Positions 27,473 through 38,188 are shown, numbered from the stretch's first letter. The stretch: 64,000 bases of DNA from Streptomyces sp. S465 (GCF_026898115.1 NZ_CP114036.1:6380001-6444000); one strand, 5' to 3'. The notes: generated by a model not told the origin, from the sequence alone. Program-made: numbers and translations.

Positions 27473-29044
27473 ATGGCGGAGCTCACGATCCGGCCGGAGG
27501 AGATCCGGGACGCACTGGAGAACTTTGTCCAGGCGTACAAGCCGGACGCGGCCTCGCGCGAGGAGGTCGGTACGGTCAGCGTTGCCGGCGACGGCATCGC
27601 GAAGGTCGAGGGTCTTCCCTCGGCCATGGCGAACGAACTGCTGAAGTTCGAGGACGGCACCCTCGGCCTCGCCCTCAACCTCGAGGAGCGCGAGATCGGT
27701 GCGGTCGTCCTCGGTGAGTTCAGCGGCATCGAGGAGGGCCAGCAGGTGCACCGCACCGGCGAGGTCCTCTCGGTCGCCGTCGGCGAGGGCTACCTCGGCC
27801 GCGTGGTCGACCCGCTGGGTGCCCCGATCGACGGCCTCGGCGAGATCGAGACCGACGGCCGCCGCGCCCTCGAACTGCAGGCCCCCACGGTCATGCAGCG
27901 CAAGTCGGTGCACGAGCCGATGGAGACCGGCTACAAGGCCGTCGACGCGATGACCCCGATCGGCCGCGGCCAGCGTCAGCTGATCATCGGCGACCGGCAG
28001 ACCGGCAAGACCGCGCTGTGCGTCGACACGATCATCAACCAGCGTGACAACTGGCGCTCCGGCGACCCGAAGAAGCAGGTCCGCTGCATCTACGTCGCCA
28101 TCGGCCAGAAGGGCTCCACCATCGCCGGCGTGCGCGCCGCGCTGGAGGAGGCCGGCGCCCTGGAGTACACCACGATCGTCGCCGCCCCGGCGTCGGACCC
28201 GGCGGGCTTCAAGTACCTCGCCCCCTACACCGGCTCGGCCATCGGCCAGCACTGGATGTACCAGGGCAAGCACGTTCTGATCGTCTTCGACGACCTGTCC
28301 AAGCAGGCCGACGCCTACCGCGCCGTGTCGCTGCTGCTGCGCCGCCCGCCGGGCCGTGAGGCCTACCCGGGCGACGTCTTCTACCTGCACTCCCGGCTGC
28401 TGGAGCGCTGCGCCAAGCTCTCCGACGAGATGGGCTCCGGTTCGATGACCGGTCTGCCGATCGTCGAGACCAAGGCCAACGACGTGTCGGCGTTCATCCC
28501 GACCAACGTCATCTCCATCACCGACGGTCAGTGCTTCCTGGAGTCCGACCTGTTCAACGCCGGTCAGCGGCCGGCCCTGAACGTCGGTATCTCGGTCTCC
28601 CGAGTCGGTGGTTCGGCTCAGCACAAGGCGATGCGCCAGGTCTCCGGCCGGCTCCGCGTGGACCTCGCCCAGTACCGCGAGCTCGAGGCGTTCGCCGCCT
28701 TCGGTTCGGACCTGGACGCGGCCTCCAAGGCGTCGCTGGAGCGCGGTGCGCGCATGGTCGAGCTGCTGAAGCAGTCGCAGTACGCCCCGTTCTCCACCGA
28801 GGACGAGATCGTGTCCATCTGGGCCGGCACCACGGGCAAGATGGACGACGTGCCCGTCGAGGACATCCGCCGCTTCGAGCGGGAGCTGCTGGACTACCTG
28901 CACCGTGACCAGAAGGGCCTGCTGACCAGCATCGTCGAGGGCGGCAAGATGTCCGACGACACGATCCAGGCGCTGAGCGAGGCCGTCGACTCCTTCAAGC
29001 GGCAGTTCGAGACCTCGGGCGGCAAGCTGCTGGGCGAGGACTGA
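27473..29044 (+). CDS. atpA: ATP synthase F1 subunit alpha
   Basis: The 523-residue non-catalytic nucleotide-binding subunit has its P-loop GDRQTGKTAL at Lys179, the PAYFPTDV-class equivalents and the signature PALNVGISVSRVGGSAQ. It begins MAELTIRPEEIRDALE. ATG 27473 is preceded by CAGGGAA; an in-frame upstream TTG at 27422 is ignored. Confidence 0.98.
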   Translation: MAELTIRPEEIRDALENFVQAYKPDAASREEVGTVSVAGDGIAKVEGLPSAMANELLKFEDGTLGLALNLEEREIGAVVLGEFSGIEEGQQVHRTGEVLSVAVGEGYLGRVVDPLGAPIDGLGEIETDGRRALELQAPTVMQRKSVHEPMETGYKAVDAMTPIGRGQRQLIIGDRQTGKTALCVDTIINQRDNWRSGDPKKQVRCIYVAIGQKGSTIAGVRAALEEAGALEYTTIVAAPASDPAGFKYLAPYTGSAIGQHWMYQGKHVLIVFDDLSKQADAYRAVSLLLRRPPGREAYPGDVFYLHSRLLERCAKLSDEMGSGSMTGLPIVETKANDVSAFIPTNVISITDGQCFLESDLFNAGQRPALNVGISVSRVGGSAQHKAMRQVSGRLRVDLAQYRELEAFAAFGSDLDAASKASLERGARMVELLKQSQYAPFSTEDEIVSIWAGTTGKMDDVPVEDIRRFERELLDYLHRDQKGLLTSIVEGGKMSDDTIQALSEAVDSFKRQFETSGGKLLGED

Positions 29045-29048
29045 GCCC

Positions 29049-29963
29049 ATGGGTGCCCAGCTCAGGGTCTACAAGAGGCGGATCAAGTCCGTCTCCGCGA
29101 CCAAGAAGATCACCAAGGCAATGGAGATGATCGCCGCCTCGCGCGTCGTCAAGGCGCAGCGCCAGGTGGCCGCGTCGACTCCGTACGCCACCGAGCTCAC
29201 CCGGGCGGTGGGCGCGGTCGCCAAGGGCTCCACCACCCAGCACGCGCTGACCACGGAGACCGAGAACCCGACCCGTGCCGCGGTCCTGCTCGTCACGAGC
29301 GACCGCGGTCTCGCGGGCGGCTACTCCTCCAACGTCATCAAGGCGGCCGAGCAGCTCACCGAGCGGCTCACGGGGGAGGGCAAGGAGGTCGACACCTACA
29401 TCGTCGGCCGCAAGGGCGTGGCCTACTACAGCTTCCGTGAGCGCAAGGTCACGGAGTCCTGGAGCGGCTTCACCGACAACCCCACCTACGCGGACGCCAA
29501 GAAGATCGCGGCCCCGCTGATCGAGGCCGTGCTCAAGGAGACCGCCGAGGGCGGGGTCGACGAGCTGCACATCGTGTTCACCGAGTTCGTCTCGATGCTG
29601 ACGCAGACCCCGGTCCAGGACCGGCTGCTGCCGCTCAGCCTCGAGGGGACCGCGGCGGAGCAGGAGAAGAAGGGCGAGATCCTTCCGCTCTTCGAGTTCG
29701 AGCCGTCGGCCGAGGACGTACTGGACGCCCTGCTGCCCCGGTACGTCGAGTCGCGCATCTACAACGCCCTGCTCCAGGCCGCCGCCTCCAAGCACGCGGC
29801 GACCCGGCGGGCGATGAAGTCGGCGACCGACAATGCCGAAGAGCTCATCAAGTCGCTCACGCGGCTTGCCAACGCGGCCCGCCAGGCCGACATCACCCAG
29901 GAAATCAGCGAGATCGTCGGTGGCGCGAGCGCTCTGGCCGACGCCTCCGCGGGGAGTGACTGA
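29049..29963 (+). CDS. atpG: ATP synthase F1 subunit gamma
   Basis: The 304-residue central rotor shaft has long N- and C-terminal coiled-coil helices (KKITKAMEMIAASRV near the start; MKSATDNAEELI near the end), with VTSDRGLAGGYSSNV in the Rossmann-like middle. It follows atpA by 4 bp. Confidence 0.97.
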   Translation: MGAQLRVYKRRIKSVSATKKITKAMEMIAASRVVKAQRQVAASTPYATELTRAVGAVAKGSTTQHALTTETENPTRAAVLLVTSDRGLAGGYSSNVIKAAEQLTERLTGEGKEVDTYIVGRKGVAYYSFRERKVTESWSGFTDNPTYADAKKIAAPLIEAVLKETAEGGVDELHIVFTEFVSMLTQTPVQDRLLPLSLEGTAAEQEKKGEILPLFEFEPSAEDVLDALLPRYVESRIYNALLQAAASKHAATRRAMKSATDNAEELIKSLTRLANAARQADITQEISEIVGGASALADASAGSD

Positions 29964-29968
29964 CAACT

Positions 29969-31423
<1,455 letters not shown>

Positions 31424-31534
31424 GCCCGGTAGCTCCGGGAGAGGGGTGGGCCCGGTCCCACCCCTCTCCATACGCCCGTTATTCTGTGACGAAAGCCCTG
31501 CCCGACCCGGCAGGGGGAGACCCGAGGAGCCACG

Positions 31535-31912
31535 TTGGCTGCTGAGCTGCACGTCGAGCTGGTCGCGGCGGACCGTAGTGTCTGGTCCGGTGCGGCCACC
31601 TTGGTCATCGCGCGCACCACATCGGGTGACATCGGCGTCATGCCCGGCCACCAGCCGCTGCTCGGTGTGCTGGAGTCCGGCCCGGTGACCATCCGTTCGG
31701 TCGACGGCGGAACGGTCGTGGCCGCGGTGCACGGTGGATTCATCTCGTTCGCGGACGACAAGCTCTCACTGCTGGCCGAGGTAGCGGAGCTGTCCGACGA
31801 AATCGATGTCAAGCGCGCGGAGCGGGCGCTGGAGCGTGCCAAGTCGGAGGCGGACGCCGCCGCCGAGCGGCGCGCCGACGTCCGGCTGCGTGCGGTGGCG
31901 GGAGCGCACTGA
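31535..31912 (+). CDS. atpC: ATP synthase F1 subunit epsilon
   Basis: The 125-residue rotor/regulatory subunit has an N-terminal beta barrel (GDIGVMPGHQPLLGVLESGPV) and C-terminal helices that can inhibit ATP hydrolysis. TTG 31535 is the start, with GAGGAG six bases upstream. A strong hairpin after the stop closes the operon. Confidence 0.96.
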   Translation: MAAELHVELVAADRSVWSGAATLVIARTTSGDIGVMPGHQPLLGVLESGPVTIRSVDGGTVVAAVHGGFISFADDKLSLLAEVAELSDEIDVKRAERALERAKSEADAAAERRADVRLRAVAGAH

Positions 31913-31935
31913 GCCTGTCACGTACGGTCGGAAAA

Positions 31936-31986
31936 CCTCAGCCGCGGACCTCGCTGGAGCTCCCCTTCAGCGGTCCGCGGCTGAGG
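31936..31986 (+). terminator. Terminator of the atp operon
   Basis: CCTCAGCCGCGGACC and GGTCCGCGGCTGAGG form a 15-bp perfect stem, with CGCTG/CAGCG able to extend it inside the loop. It sits 23 bp after atpC and 46 bp before the DUF2550 gene. Confidence 0.75.
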
Positions 31987-32032
31987 CGATGCAGGTGCGG
32001 TTTTTCCGGATGACGCGAGGAGGTCGGTGAAG

Positions 32033-32482
32033 ATGGTCCTCGCTCTGCTTGTGGGCGGCGTGGTCGTCGCGCTGGTGGTGGTGGGACTCTTCGTCTTCGG
32101 TCTCCGGCGGCGGCTGATCCAGCGGTCCGGCGGAACCTTCGACTGTTCCCTGCGCTGGGATCCCCCCGCGAGCGAACCCGAGCCCAGCGGCAAGGGGTGG
32201 GTCTACGGGGTCGCCCGCTACAACGGTGACCGCATCGAGTGGTTCCGGGTCTTCTCCTACGCGCCCCGGCCCCGGCGGCTGCTGGAGCGCGCCTCGATCG
32301 AGGTGCTGGAGCGGCGCACCCCCAAGGGCGAGGAAGAGCTGGCGCTGCTCTCCGACGCGGTGGTGCTCGCCTGCCGGCACAACGGCATCCGGCTGGAACT
32401 GGCCATGAGCGAGGACGCGCTGACCGGCTTTCTGGCCTGGCTGGAGGCCGCGCCCCCGGGCCAGCGCGTCAACGTCGCGTAG
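32033..32482 (+). CDS. DUF2550 membrane protein
   Basis: The 149-residue protein has one N-terminal transmembrane helix (VLALLVGGVVVALVVVGLFVFG) and a soluble domain with the conserved RSGGTFDCSLRW, WFRVFSYAPRP and LACRHNGIRLELAMSEDALTGFLAWLE. The family follows the atp operon in many actinobacteria; its function is unknown. ATG 32033 is nine bases from AGGAGG; GTG 32027 is only three bases away and less likely. The atp terminator just upstream suggests read-through or separate expression. Confidence 0.9.
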   Translation: MVLALLVGGVVVALVVVGLFVFGLRRRLIQRSGGTFDCSLRWDPPASEPEPSGKGWVYGVARYNGDRIEWFRVFSYAPRPRRLLERASIEVLERRTPKGEEELALLSDAVVLACRHNGIRLELAMSEDALTGFLAWLEAAPPGQRVNVA

Positions 32483-32514
32483 CGCCGTCGCCCGTTCGGC
32501 CGTCTCCGCTTCCG

Positions 32515-33231
32515 CTACCTCACCTCGAGTTCCTGGGCCAGCACCGCGGCCTGCACCCGGCTGCGCAGCTCCAGCTTGTTCAGCAGCCGGCTGACATGCG
32601 TCTTCACCGTCGCCTCCGCCATGGTCAGCCGCGCCGCGATCTGCGCGTTCGACAGCCCCTGACCGAGACAGGCCAGCACCTCCCGCTCCCGCCGGGTGAG
32701 CGTGGCGAGCACCGAGGGATCGGGCGCGGTGGGGGAGGGGACCGGCTGGGGCCGGGCGAACTCCGCGATCAGCCGGCGGGTGACCGCCGGGGCGATCAGC
32801 CCCTCGCCGCGCCCCACCGTACGGACCGCCTCGATCAGGTGGCTCGCCTCGCTGTCCTTGAGCAGGAACCCGGCGGCGCCCGCGCGCAGCGCCCCGAAGA
32901 CGTACTCGTCGAGGTCGAAGGTGGTCAGCACCAGCACATCGGCGAGCTGTTCGGCGATCACCTGGCGGGTGGCCGACACCCCGTCCAGCCGTGGCATCTG
33001 GACGTCCATCAGCACCACGTCGGGGCGGAGCGCACGGGCCATCGCCACCGCCTGGAGGCCGTCGGCCGCCTCGCCGACCACCTCGATATCGGGGGCGGAC
33101 CGCAGGATCAGCACCAGCCCGGAGCGCACCGCGGCCTGGTCCTCGGCGACCAGCACCCGAAGGGGCGCGGACGCGGTGCCGGAGGGCGGGGTGGACGGGA
33201 TCACGGCGGCTCCTGTTCGCGAGACGGTCAT
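32515..33231 (-). CDS. NarL/FixJ-family response regulator
   Basis: The 238-residue protein has a receiver domain (EDQAAVRSGL, phospho-Asp in VVLMDVQMPRLDG, LLKDSEAS) and a C-terminal LuxR-type helix-turn-helix (LTRREREVLACLGQGLSNAQIAARL, then VKTHVSRLLNKL). ATG 33231 overlaps the stop of the kinase gene (ATGA), so the pair is translationally coupled. No operator or target could be identified. Confidence 0.93.
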   Translation of the reverse strand: MTVSRTGAAVIPSTPPSGTASAPLRVLVAEDQAAVRSGLVLILRSAPDIEVVGEAADGLQAVAMARALRPDVVLMDVQMPRLDGVSATRQVIAEQLADVLVLTTFDLDEYVFGALRAGAAGFLLKDSEASHLIEAVRTVGRGEGLIAPAVTRRLIAEFARPQPVPSPTAPDPSVLATLTRREREVLACLGQGLSNAQIAARLTMAEATVKTHVSRLLNKLELRSRVQAAVLAQELEVR

Positions 33232-34442
33232 GACGGACGCTGAGCGCTCTCCTCGCCCAGCGGCAGCGCGGCCCGCACCCGCCACACCGTGCCCCCGGGC
33301 GCGGTGACGGGTCCGGCGTCGAGGGTGCCGCCGAGCAGGGTCACCCGCTCGCGCATCCCGATCAGCCCGGTGCCGGAGCCGGGTGCCCGGGGGCCGGAGC
33401 GGTCGCCGTACGGGCTGACCACGCTGACCTCGAGCGGACCGTCCGCGCGATGCGCCAGCGTCACGTCCACCCGGCCGGGTGCGGCGTGCTTGAGGGCGTT
33501 GGTGAGCGACTCCTGGACGATGCGGTACGCGGCGAGTTCGACCGGGGCGGGCAGCGGGGCGGCGCCGTTCGGCCGCTCGTCGCGCAGGACGATGTCCTGG
33601 CCGCCGGAGCGGGCCGTGGTGCGGGCCTGCTCCAGCAGGGTGTCGAGCGCCTCCAGCGTGGAGGTGGCGGTCGGTTCCGCCGTCTCCCCGGGGTCCCGCA
33701 GCAGTCCGATGAGCCGGCGCATCTCGGCCAGGCCCCGCACGCTGTTCTCCCGGATGACGCCGAGCGCCTCGTCGGTCGCGGCGGGGTCCTTCAGGGAGAG
33801 CGCGGCGGCGGAGTGGATGGCGATGGCCGAGAGGTGGTTGGCCACCATGTCGTGGAGTTCGCGCGCCATCCGGGCCCGCTCGGAGACCACCGCCTCCCGC
33901 CGCTCCAACTCGGCCAGCAGGGCGATGCGTTCCGCCTCCAGACGGGCGGCCGCGGCCTGCTCACGGTGGTTGCGGACCACGGACCCGGTCCAGGCCGGGG
34001 AGAGGGTGAGCAGTGCGACGAACGCGCCGAGCAGCAGCCACTGGGGGTCGCGGAGGACGGCCAGTGGCACCACGGTCGCCAGCGCCGTGACGAGCCAGCA
34101 GATCCGGTGCAGGCGCCGGGCGGCCACGGGGCCGGAGTACAGGACGGCCGCGTAGATCAGGTCGGTGTACATCAGCAGCGTCGGGGCCAGCCCGCCGCTG
34201 ATGATGTCCATGCCGATCGCGGCGGTTCCCACGCCCAGCGCGATGAGCGGGGCCACCCGCCGCAGCACTTCGGCCGCCGAGACCACGGCCAGTCCGATCA
34301 GCCCCAGCCACCGGGGCGCGTCGAAGAACGACGGATTGTTGTGCAGCCCCGCCACCCACATCAGCACACCGCCGAGCAGTCCGCCGAGGGCGATCAGTAC
34401 GTCGTGCCGGTGGGGGCGCGGGAGACGGGGACGGGACGGCAT
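33228..34442 (-). CDS. Sensor histidine kinase (HisKA_3 type)
   Basis: The 404-residue membrane kinase has about five N-terminal transmembrane helices (residues ~15-165, e.g. VLIALGGLLGGVLMWVAGL). Then come the HisKA_3 dimerisation helix with phospho-His197 (ARELHDMVANHLSAIAIH) and a HATPase domain with ALKHAAPGRVDV and GTGLIGMRERVTLLGG. ATG 34442 starts directly before the first helix; longer readings add low-complexity sequence. It is the partner of the regulator it overlaps. Confidence 0.92.
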   Translation of the reverse strand: MPSRPRLPRPHRHDVLIALGGLLGGVLMWVAGLHNNPSFFDAPRWLGLIGLAVVSAAEVLRRVAPLIALGVGTAAIGMDIISGGLAPTLLMYTDLIYAAVLYSGPVAARRLHRICWLVTALATVVPLAVLRDPQWLLLGAFVALLTLSPAWTGSVVRNHREQAAAARLEAERIALLAELERREAVVSERARMARELHDMVANHLSAIAIHSAAALSLKDPAATDEALGVIRENSVRGLAEMRRLIGLLRDPGETAEPTATSTLEALDTLLEQARTTARSGGQDIVLRDERPNGAAPLPAPVELAAYRIVQESLTNALKHAAPGRVDVTLAHRADGPLEVSVVSPYGDRSGPRAPGSGTGLIGMRERVTLLGGTLDAGPVTAPGGTVWRVRAALPLGEESAQRPS

Positions 34443-34591
34443 GGCCTCATCACACCACGCGGTGTGCCCGGGAGCCTCCCCCTTGGGGCCGGGCCCACCG
34501 GGCGGCGGCGTACATCGAAGGATGCAGTCGGGTTTCGTCGCCGCCGACGAGGCGGGCGGCCCGATCGCCGGGGGAGGGTGGGGGGACGAGG

Positions 34592-35164
34592 GTGGAGCGA
34601 GAGGGGAACACCGTGGTTGTCGCGCTGATCGTCGCCTGTGAGGCCGGCTTCTGGGTGCTGCTGGCCATCGGGCTGGCGCTGCGGTACGTGGCGAAGAAGC
34701 CGAAGGCGAGCACCGCGGTGCTGCTGTGCGAACCGCTGCTGGAGCTGGTGCTGTTCGTGACGACCGTGATCGATCTGAGGAACGGCGCCGAACCGGACGG
34801 GAAGCACGGTCTCGCCGCCGTCTACATCGGCTACTCGGCCGCGCTCGGCCATCGGACGATCCGCTGGGTCGACGCCCGGGTGGCCCACCGCTTCTTCGAC
34901 GGGCCGCCGCCGGTGAAGCCGCCGAAGTACGGCATGGCACGCACGGTCCACGAGTGGAAGACCGCCGCCCGCTGGGGGCTGGCCGCGGCCATCGCCATCG
35001 CGCTGCTCCAGGGGGCGATCTGGTACGTCGGCGACGACGACCGGATCGGCTCGCTGCGCGACTGGCAGCAGAGGATGCTGTTCCTGATCGGCATCAACCT
35101 GGTCATCGCACTCAGCTACACGCTCTTTCCCAAGCGGGAGCGCTCGGCCTCGAACGCCCGCTAG
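34592..35164 (+). CDS. Conserved integral membrane protein of unknown function
   Basis: The 190-residue protein has four predicted membrane helices (VALIVACEAGFWVLLAIGLAL; VLLCEPLLELVLFVTTVI; AARWGLAAAIAIALLQGAIWYV; MLFLIGINLVIALSYTLF) and a cytoplasmic loop with PPPVKPPKYGMARTVHEWKTA. It ends in a basic tail. GTG 34592 or GTG 34613 could start it; both have G-rich ribosome binding sites. It is divergent from the histidine kinase. I do not recognise a named family. Confidence 0.8.
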   Translation: MEREGNTVVVALIVACEAGFWVLLAIGLALRYVAKKPKASTAVLLCEPLLELVLFVTTVIDLRNGAEPDGKHGLAAVYIGYSAALGHRTIRWVDARVAHRFFDGPPPVKPPKYGMARTVHEWKTAARWGLAAAIAIALLQGAIWYVGDDDRIGSLRDWQQRMLFLIGINLVIALSYTLFPKRERSASNAR

Positions 35165-35183
35165 AGCCGTTTTCCTCCCCCGG

Positions 35184-35207
35184 CCCCGGCGATACGCGGC
35201 GCCGGGG
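35184..35207. terminator. Bidirectional terminator between convergent genes
   Basis: CCCCGGCG-ATACGCGG-CGCCGGGG, 8-bp stem, sits between the membrane-protein gene (plus) and the pduO-like gene (minus); an outer CCTCCC/GGGAGG pair may extend it. Confidence 0.5.
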
Positions 35208-35228
35208 CGTAAGGGGTTCCGGGAGGGC

Positions 35229-35801
35229 TCAGCGGTTCTCGCCGGGAATCCAGAGGACGTCGCCGACCTCCTTGTTGGCCACCCGGGCCAGGATGAACAG
35301 CAGGTCCGAGAGCCGGTTGAGATAGGTGGCGGTGAGCGCGTTCATCGAGTCCCCGTACTCGGCGAGCGCCGCCCAGGTGGAGCGCTCGGCGCGGCGCACC
35401 ACCGTACACGCCTGGTGCAGCAGCGCCGCGCCCGGGGTGCCACCCGGGAGGATGAAGCTGCGCAGCTTCTCCAGGCCCTCCAGGTAGCGGTCGCAGTCCG
35501 CCTCCAGCTTGTCGACATAGCTCTGCTGCACGCGCAGCGGGGGATGGGCGGGGTTCTCCACCACCGGGGTGGACAGGTCCGCGCCCACGTCGAACAGGTC
35601 GTTCTGGACGCGGACCAGCACCCTGATGATCTCGGCGGGCAGCCCGCCCAGGGCGATGGCCACCCCGATCGCGGCGTTCGCCTCGTTCGCGTCGGCGTAC
35701 GCGGCGATCCGCGGATCGGTCTTGGCGGTGCGGCTCATATCGCCGAGGGCGGTGGTGCCCGTGTCCCCGGTACGCGTATAGATGCGGGTGAGATTGACCA
35801 T
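35229..35801 (-). CDS. Cob(I)yrinic acid a,c-diamide / cob(I)alamin adenosyltransferase (PduO type)
   Basis: The 190-residue enzyme attaches the adenosyl group of ATP to reduced cobalamin, making coenzyme B12. The ATP site is IYTRTGDTGTTALGD at the N-terminus; RSFILPGGTPGAALLHQACTVVRRAER and YLNRLSDLLFILAR are PduO signatures. ATG 35801 starts MVNLTRIYTRTG. Adenosylcobalamin is the cofactor of methylmalonyl-CoA mutase, whose epimerase and MeaB partners are encoded at 55-58 kb. Confidence 0.95.
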   Translation of the reverse strand: MVNLTRIYTRTGDTGTTALGDMSRTAKTDPRIAAYADANEANAAIGVAIALGGLPAEIIRVLVRVQNDLFDVGADLSTPVVENPAHPPLRVQQSYVDKLEADCDRYLEGLEKLRSFILPGGTPGAALLHQACTVVRRAERSTWAALAEYGDSMNALTATYLNRLSDLLFILARVANKEVGDVLWIPGENR

Positions 35802-35824
35802 GGGGCCGAGCCTACGCGGCGGCC

Positions 35825-36580
35825 CTACGCCCCGGCCTGCCGGAAGAGCCGGGCGCCGAGGGTCACGGCCACCACCGCCAGCGCGGAGGCGACCAGCGCC
35901 GCCAGCGCGATCTTCCCGTCCCCGTACTCCCCGGCGAAGGCGGCCCGCACCCCGTCCACCAGATAGCGGAACGGCACGAAGTGCGAGGCGATGTCGAGCC
36001 AGCGCGGCCCGAGCGACATCGGCAGCAGGATCCCGGACAGCAGCATCGCGGGCATGGTGAGCGAGTTGATGACCGGCGCGAACCCCTGCGGGGAGGCCAC
36101 CCGCATCGCCAGCGCGTACGAGAGCGAGGCGAGCGAGACGGTCAGCACGCCGACGAAGACGAAGCCGATGGCCACGCCCAGCACCGGGGCGCGCAGCCCG
36201 AGCGCCACGGCGACGCACACCAGCACCAGGGATTGCACCAGCAACTGCACGACGTCCTTGAGCACCCGGCCCATGAGCAGCGCCAGCCGGCTGACCGGGG
36301 TGACCCGCATCCGCTCGATGACGCCCGTGCGCCGCTCGAAGACCAGCCCGATCCCGGCGAACGAGGCGCTGAAGAGCCCGAGTTGGACGAGGATGCCGGG
36401 GACGATGGTCTGCCAGGAGCTGCCCTGGCCGCCCAGCGGCACATCGGTGAGCAGCGGGCCGAAGAAGACGAGGAAGAGCAGCGGCTGGACCATCCCGAAG
36501 ACCAGGGCGGGCTTGGAGCGCAGCGTCTGGCGGGCGTAGCGGCCGAAGATCAGGGCCGTGTCGGAGACGAGCTGAGGCAT
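35825..36580 (-). CDS. ABC-2 type exporter permease (DrrB-like)
   Basis: The 251-residue permease has six predicted helices and the ABC-2 pattern: RYARQTLRSKPALVFGMVQPLLFLVFFGPL at the start, MRVTPVSRLALLMGRVLKD after the second helix, and LPMSLGPRWLDIASHFVPFRYLVDGVRAAF near the end. It is encoded directly downstream of the matching ATPase (17-bp gap). Drug or lipid export is likely; substrate unknown. Confidence 0.92.
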   Translation of the reverse strand: MPQLVSDTALIFGRYARQTLRSKPALVFGMVQPLLFLVFFGPLLTDVPLGGQGSSWQTIVPGILVQLGLFSASFAGIGLVFERRTGVIERMRVTPVSRLALLMGRVLKDVVQLLVQSLVLVCVAVALGLRAPVLGVAIGFVFVGVLTVSLASLSYALAMRVASPQGFAPVINSLTMPAMLLSGILLPMSLGPRWLDIASHFVPFRYLVDGVRAAFAGEYGDGKIALAALVASALAVVAVTLGARLFRQAGA

Positions 36581-36597
36581 GGGGCCTTCTTCCGGGG

Positions 36598-37380
36598 TCA
36601 GACGGCGAGCGGGGCGGGGTGGCGCGGGGTGGCGCCGCGCCCGGTGATGGCGATGAAGGCGTCCTGGAGGGTGGCGTCCGGCGAGCCGCCGTACTCGGTC
36701 TTGAGCCCCGCCGCGGTGCCCTCGGCGGCCACCAGGCCCTGGTCGACGATGACGAGCCGGTCGGACAGGGCCTCCGCCTCGTCCAGGTAGTGGGTGGTCA
36801 GGAAGACGGTCATGTCCTGCTCGGCGCGCAGCCGGCGCACCAGCTGCCACAGGTCGGCGCGGCTGCCGGGGTCGAGCCCGGTGGTCGGCTCGTCCAGGAA
36901 GAGGATCCCGGGCCGGTGGACCAGGCCGAGGGCGATGTCCAGCCGCCGCCGCTGCCCGCCGGAGAGCGCGGCGCAGGGGCGGTCCAGCAGCTCGGCGAGG
37001 TCCAGGTCCCGGGCCAGCTCCGCGGCGCGGGCGGTCGCCTCGGCCTTGTCCATCCGGTAGAGCCGCCCCTGGGTGACCAGCTCCTCCCGTACCGAGACGG
37101 TCGGGTCGACCCCGCCGGACTGGGCCACGTATCCGATCCGCCGGCGCACCCCCGCCGGATCGCGGGCGAGGTCGTGCCCGGCCACGGTGGCGCTGCCGCC
37201 GGTGGGCGGGAGCAGCGTGGTGAGCATCCGCAGCGTGGTGGTCTTGCCCGCTCCGTTGGGCCCGAGGAAGCCCAGGATCTCCCCGCGTTCGACGGTCAGG
37301 TCGATACCGCGCACGGCCGTCACGGGGCCGCGTTTGGTCCGGAAGGTGTGGGTGAGGCCGTTCGTCGTGATGACTGCCAT
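36598..37380 (-). CDS. ABC transporter ATP-binding protein (DrrA-like)
   Basis: The 260-residue ATPase has Walker A GPNGAGKTTTL, a Q-loop, the signature LSGGQRRRLDIALGL, Walker B ILFLDEPTTGLD and the switch His in LTTHYLDEAE. ATG 37380 lacks a ribosome binding site; TAGAGT 20 nt upstream looks like a -10 and implies a very short leader. It is divergent from the TetR gene, the usual layout for a self-regulated exporter. Confidence 0.93.
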   Translation of the reverse strand: MAVITTNGLTHTFRTKRGPVTAVRGIDLTVERGEILGFLGPNGAGKTTTLRMLTTLLPPTGGSATVAGHDLARDPAGVRRRIGYVAQSGGVDPTVSVREELVTQGRLYRMDKAEATARAAELARDLDLAELLDRPCAALSGGQRRRLDIALGLVHRPGILFLDEPTTGLDPGSRADLWQLVRRLRAEQDMTVFLTTHYLDEAEALSDRLVIVDQGLVAAEGTAAGLKTEYGGSPDATLQDAFIAITGRGATPRHPAPLAV

Positions 37381-37406
37381 GGGACAAGAAAAACAGGGAG
37401 ACTCTA

Positions 37407-37427
37407 TTTTTGCAACGACCCCAAAAA
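37407..37427. promoter_or_regulatory. Candidate TetR operator in the divergent promoter
   Basis: TTTTTG-N9-CAAAAA is an A/T-rich inverted repeat in an otherwise GC-rich 79-bp gap between the exporter and tetR genes, overlapping the likely exporter promoter. Confidence 0.35.
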
Positions 37428-37459
37428 CCAAGGAGCCCCAGCGAAGTTAGGATGAGGCC

Positions 37460-38101
37460 ATGGCGGAAGGGCTCAGGGAGCGGAAGAAGCGGCAGACCAG
37501 GCAGCACATCTCGGACGTCGCGACCGGGCTGTTCATGGAGCGCGGCTTCGAGGCGGTCACGATCGCGGAGATCGCCGAGGCGGCCGAGGTCTCCGTCAAC
37601 ACGGTCTACAACTACTTCCCGGCCAAGGAGGACCTCTTCGTCGACCGCGAGGAGGAGATCGTCGACCGCCCCTCCCGGCTCGTCCGGGAGCGCGCCGTCG
37701 GCCAGTCGGCGGCGCGGGCGCTGCTGGACCAGCTGCGCCAGGACATCGGCGAACGGCACCCCTATGTCGGGCTGACCGCGGGCTTCGACCGGTTCCGGCA
37801 GGTCATCGTGGATTCGCCGACGCTGATGGCCCGGCTCTTCACGATCCAGGGCAGGGCGGTCAACCGGCTCGGCGGCACGCTGCGCGAAGAGGCCGCCGCC
37901 GCGCCGCAGGACCCGACCCCCGAGTTCATCGCCCATCAGCTCGTCGGCGCGGAGAACGCCGTCCGGCGCGCCATCCAGCACGGGCTCGCGGAGGGCGGCA
38001 GCGTGGACGAGGTCGCCGAGGACGCCCTCCGTAAGGTCGACGTCATGGAATCGCTCCTCAGCGACACGGTGCTCAACTATGCGGTGAAGAACACACCGTG
38101 A
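37460..38101 (+). CDS. TetR-family transcriptional regulator
   Basis: The 213-residue repressor has an N-terminal helix-turn-helix: IAEIAEAAEVSVNTVYNYFPAKEDLF (residues ~39-65), preceded by RQHISDVATGLFMERGFEAVT. The C-terminal ligand-binding domain is of the usual size and unclassified. Divergent position next to the DrrAB-like genes suggests it represses them and itself. Confidence 0.92.
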   Translation: MAEGLRERKKRQTRQHISDVATGLFMERGFEAVTIAEIAEAAEVSVNTVYNYFPAKEDLFVDREEEIVDRPSRLVRERAVGQSAARALLDQLRQDIGERHPYVGLTAGFDRFRQVIVDSPTLMARLFTIQGRAVNRLGGTLREEAAAAPQDPTPEFIAHQLVGAENAVRRAIQHGLAEGGSVDEVAEDALRKVDVMESLLSDTVLNYAVKNTP

Positions 38102-38188
38102 CGCGCGTTACGAGGGGCTGCCCGCAGGGGTGAACGGGCGTTAAGGTCCGGCACATCGAATTGTCGCGAAAACGGAAGGGTGTGTGTC

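Noticed and set aside
35825..37981. 718-codon minus-strand frame covering the ABC genes and opposing tetR
   Set aside because: It is in the permease frame only at its end; the upstream part is a shadow of the ATPase and TetR genes, which have clear starts.
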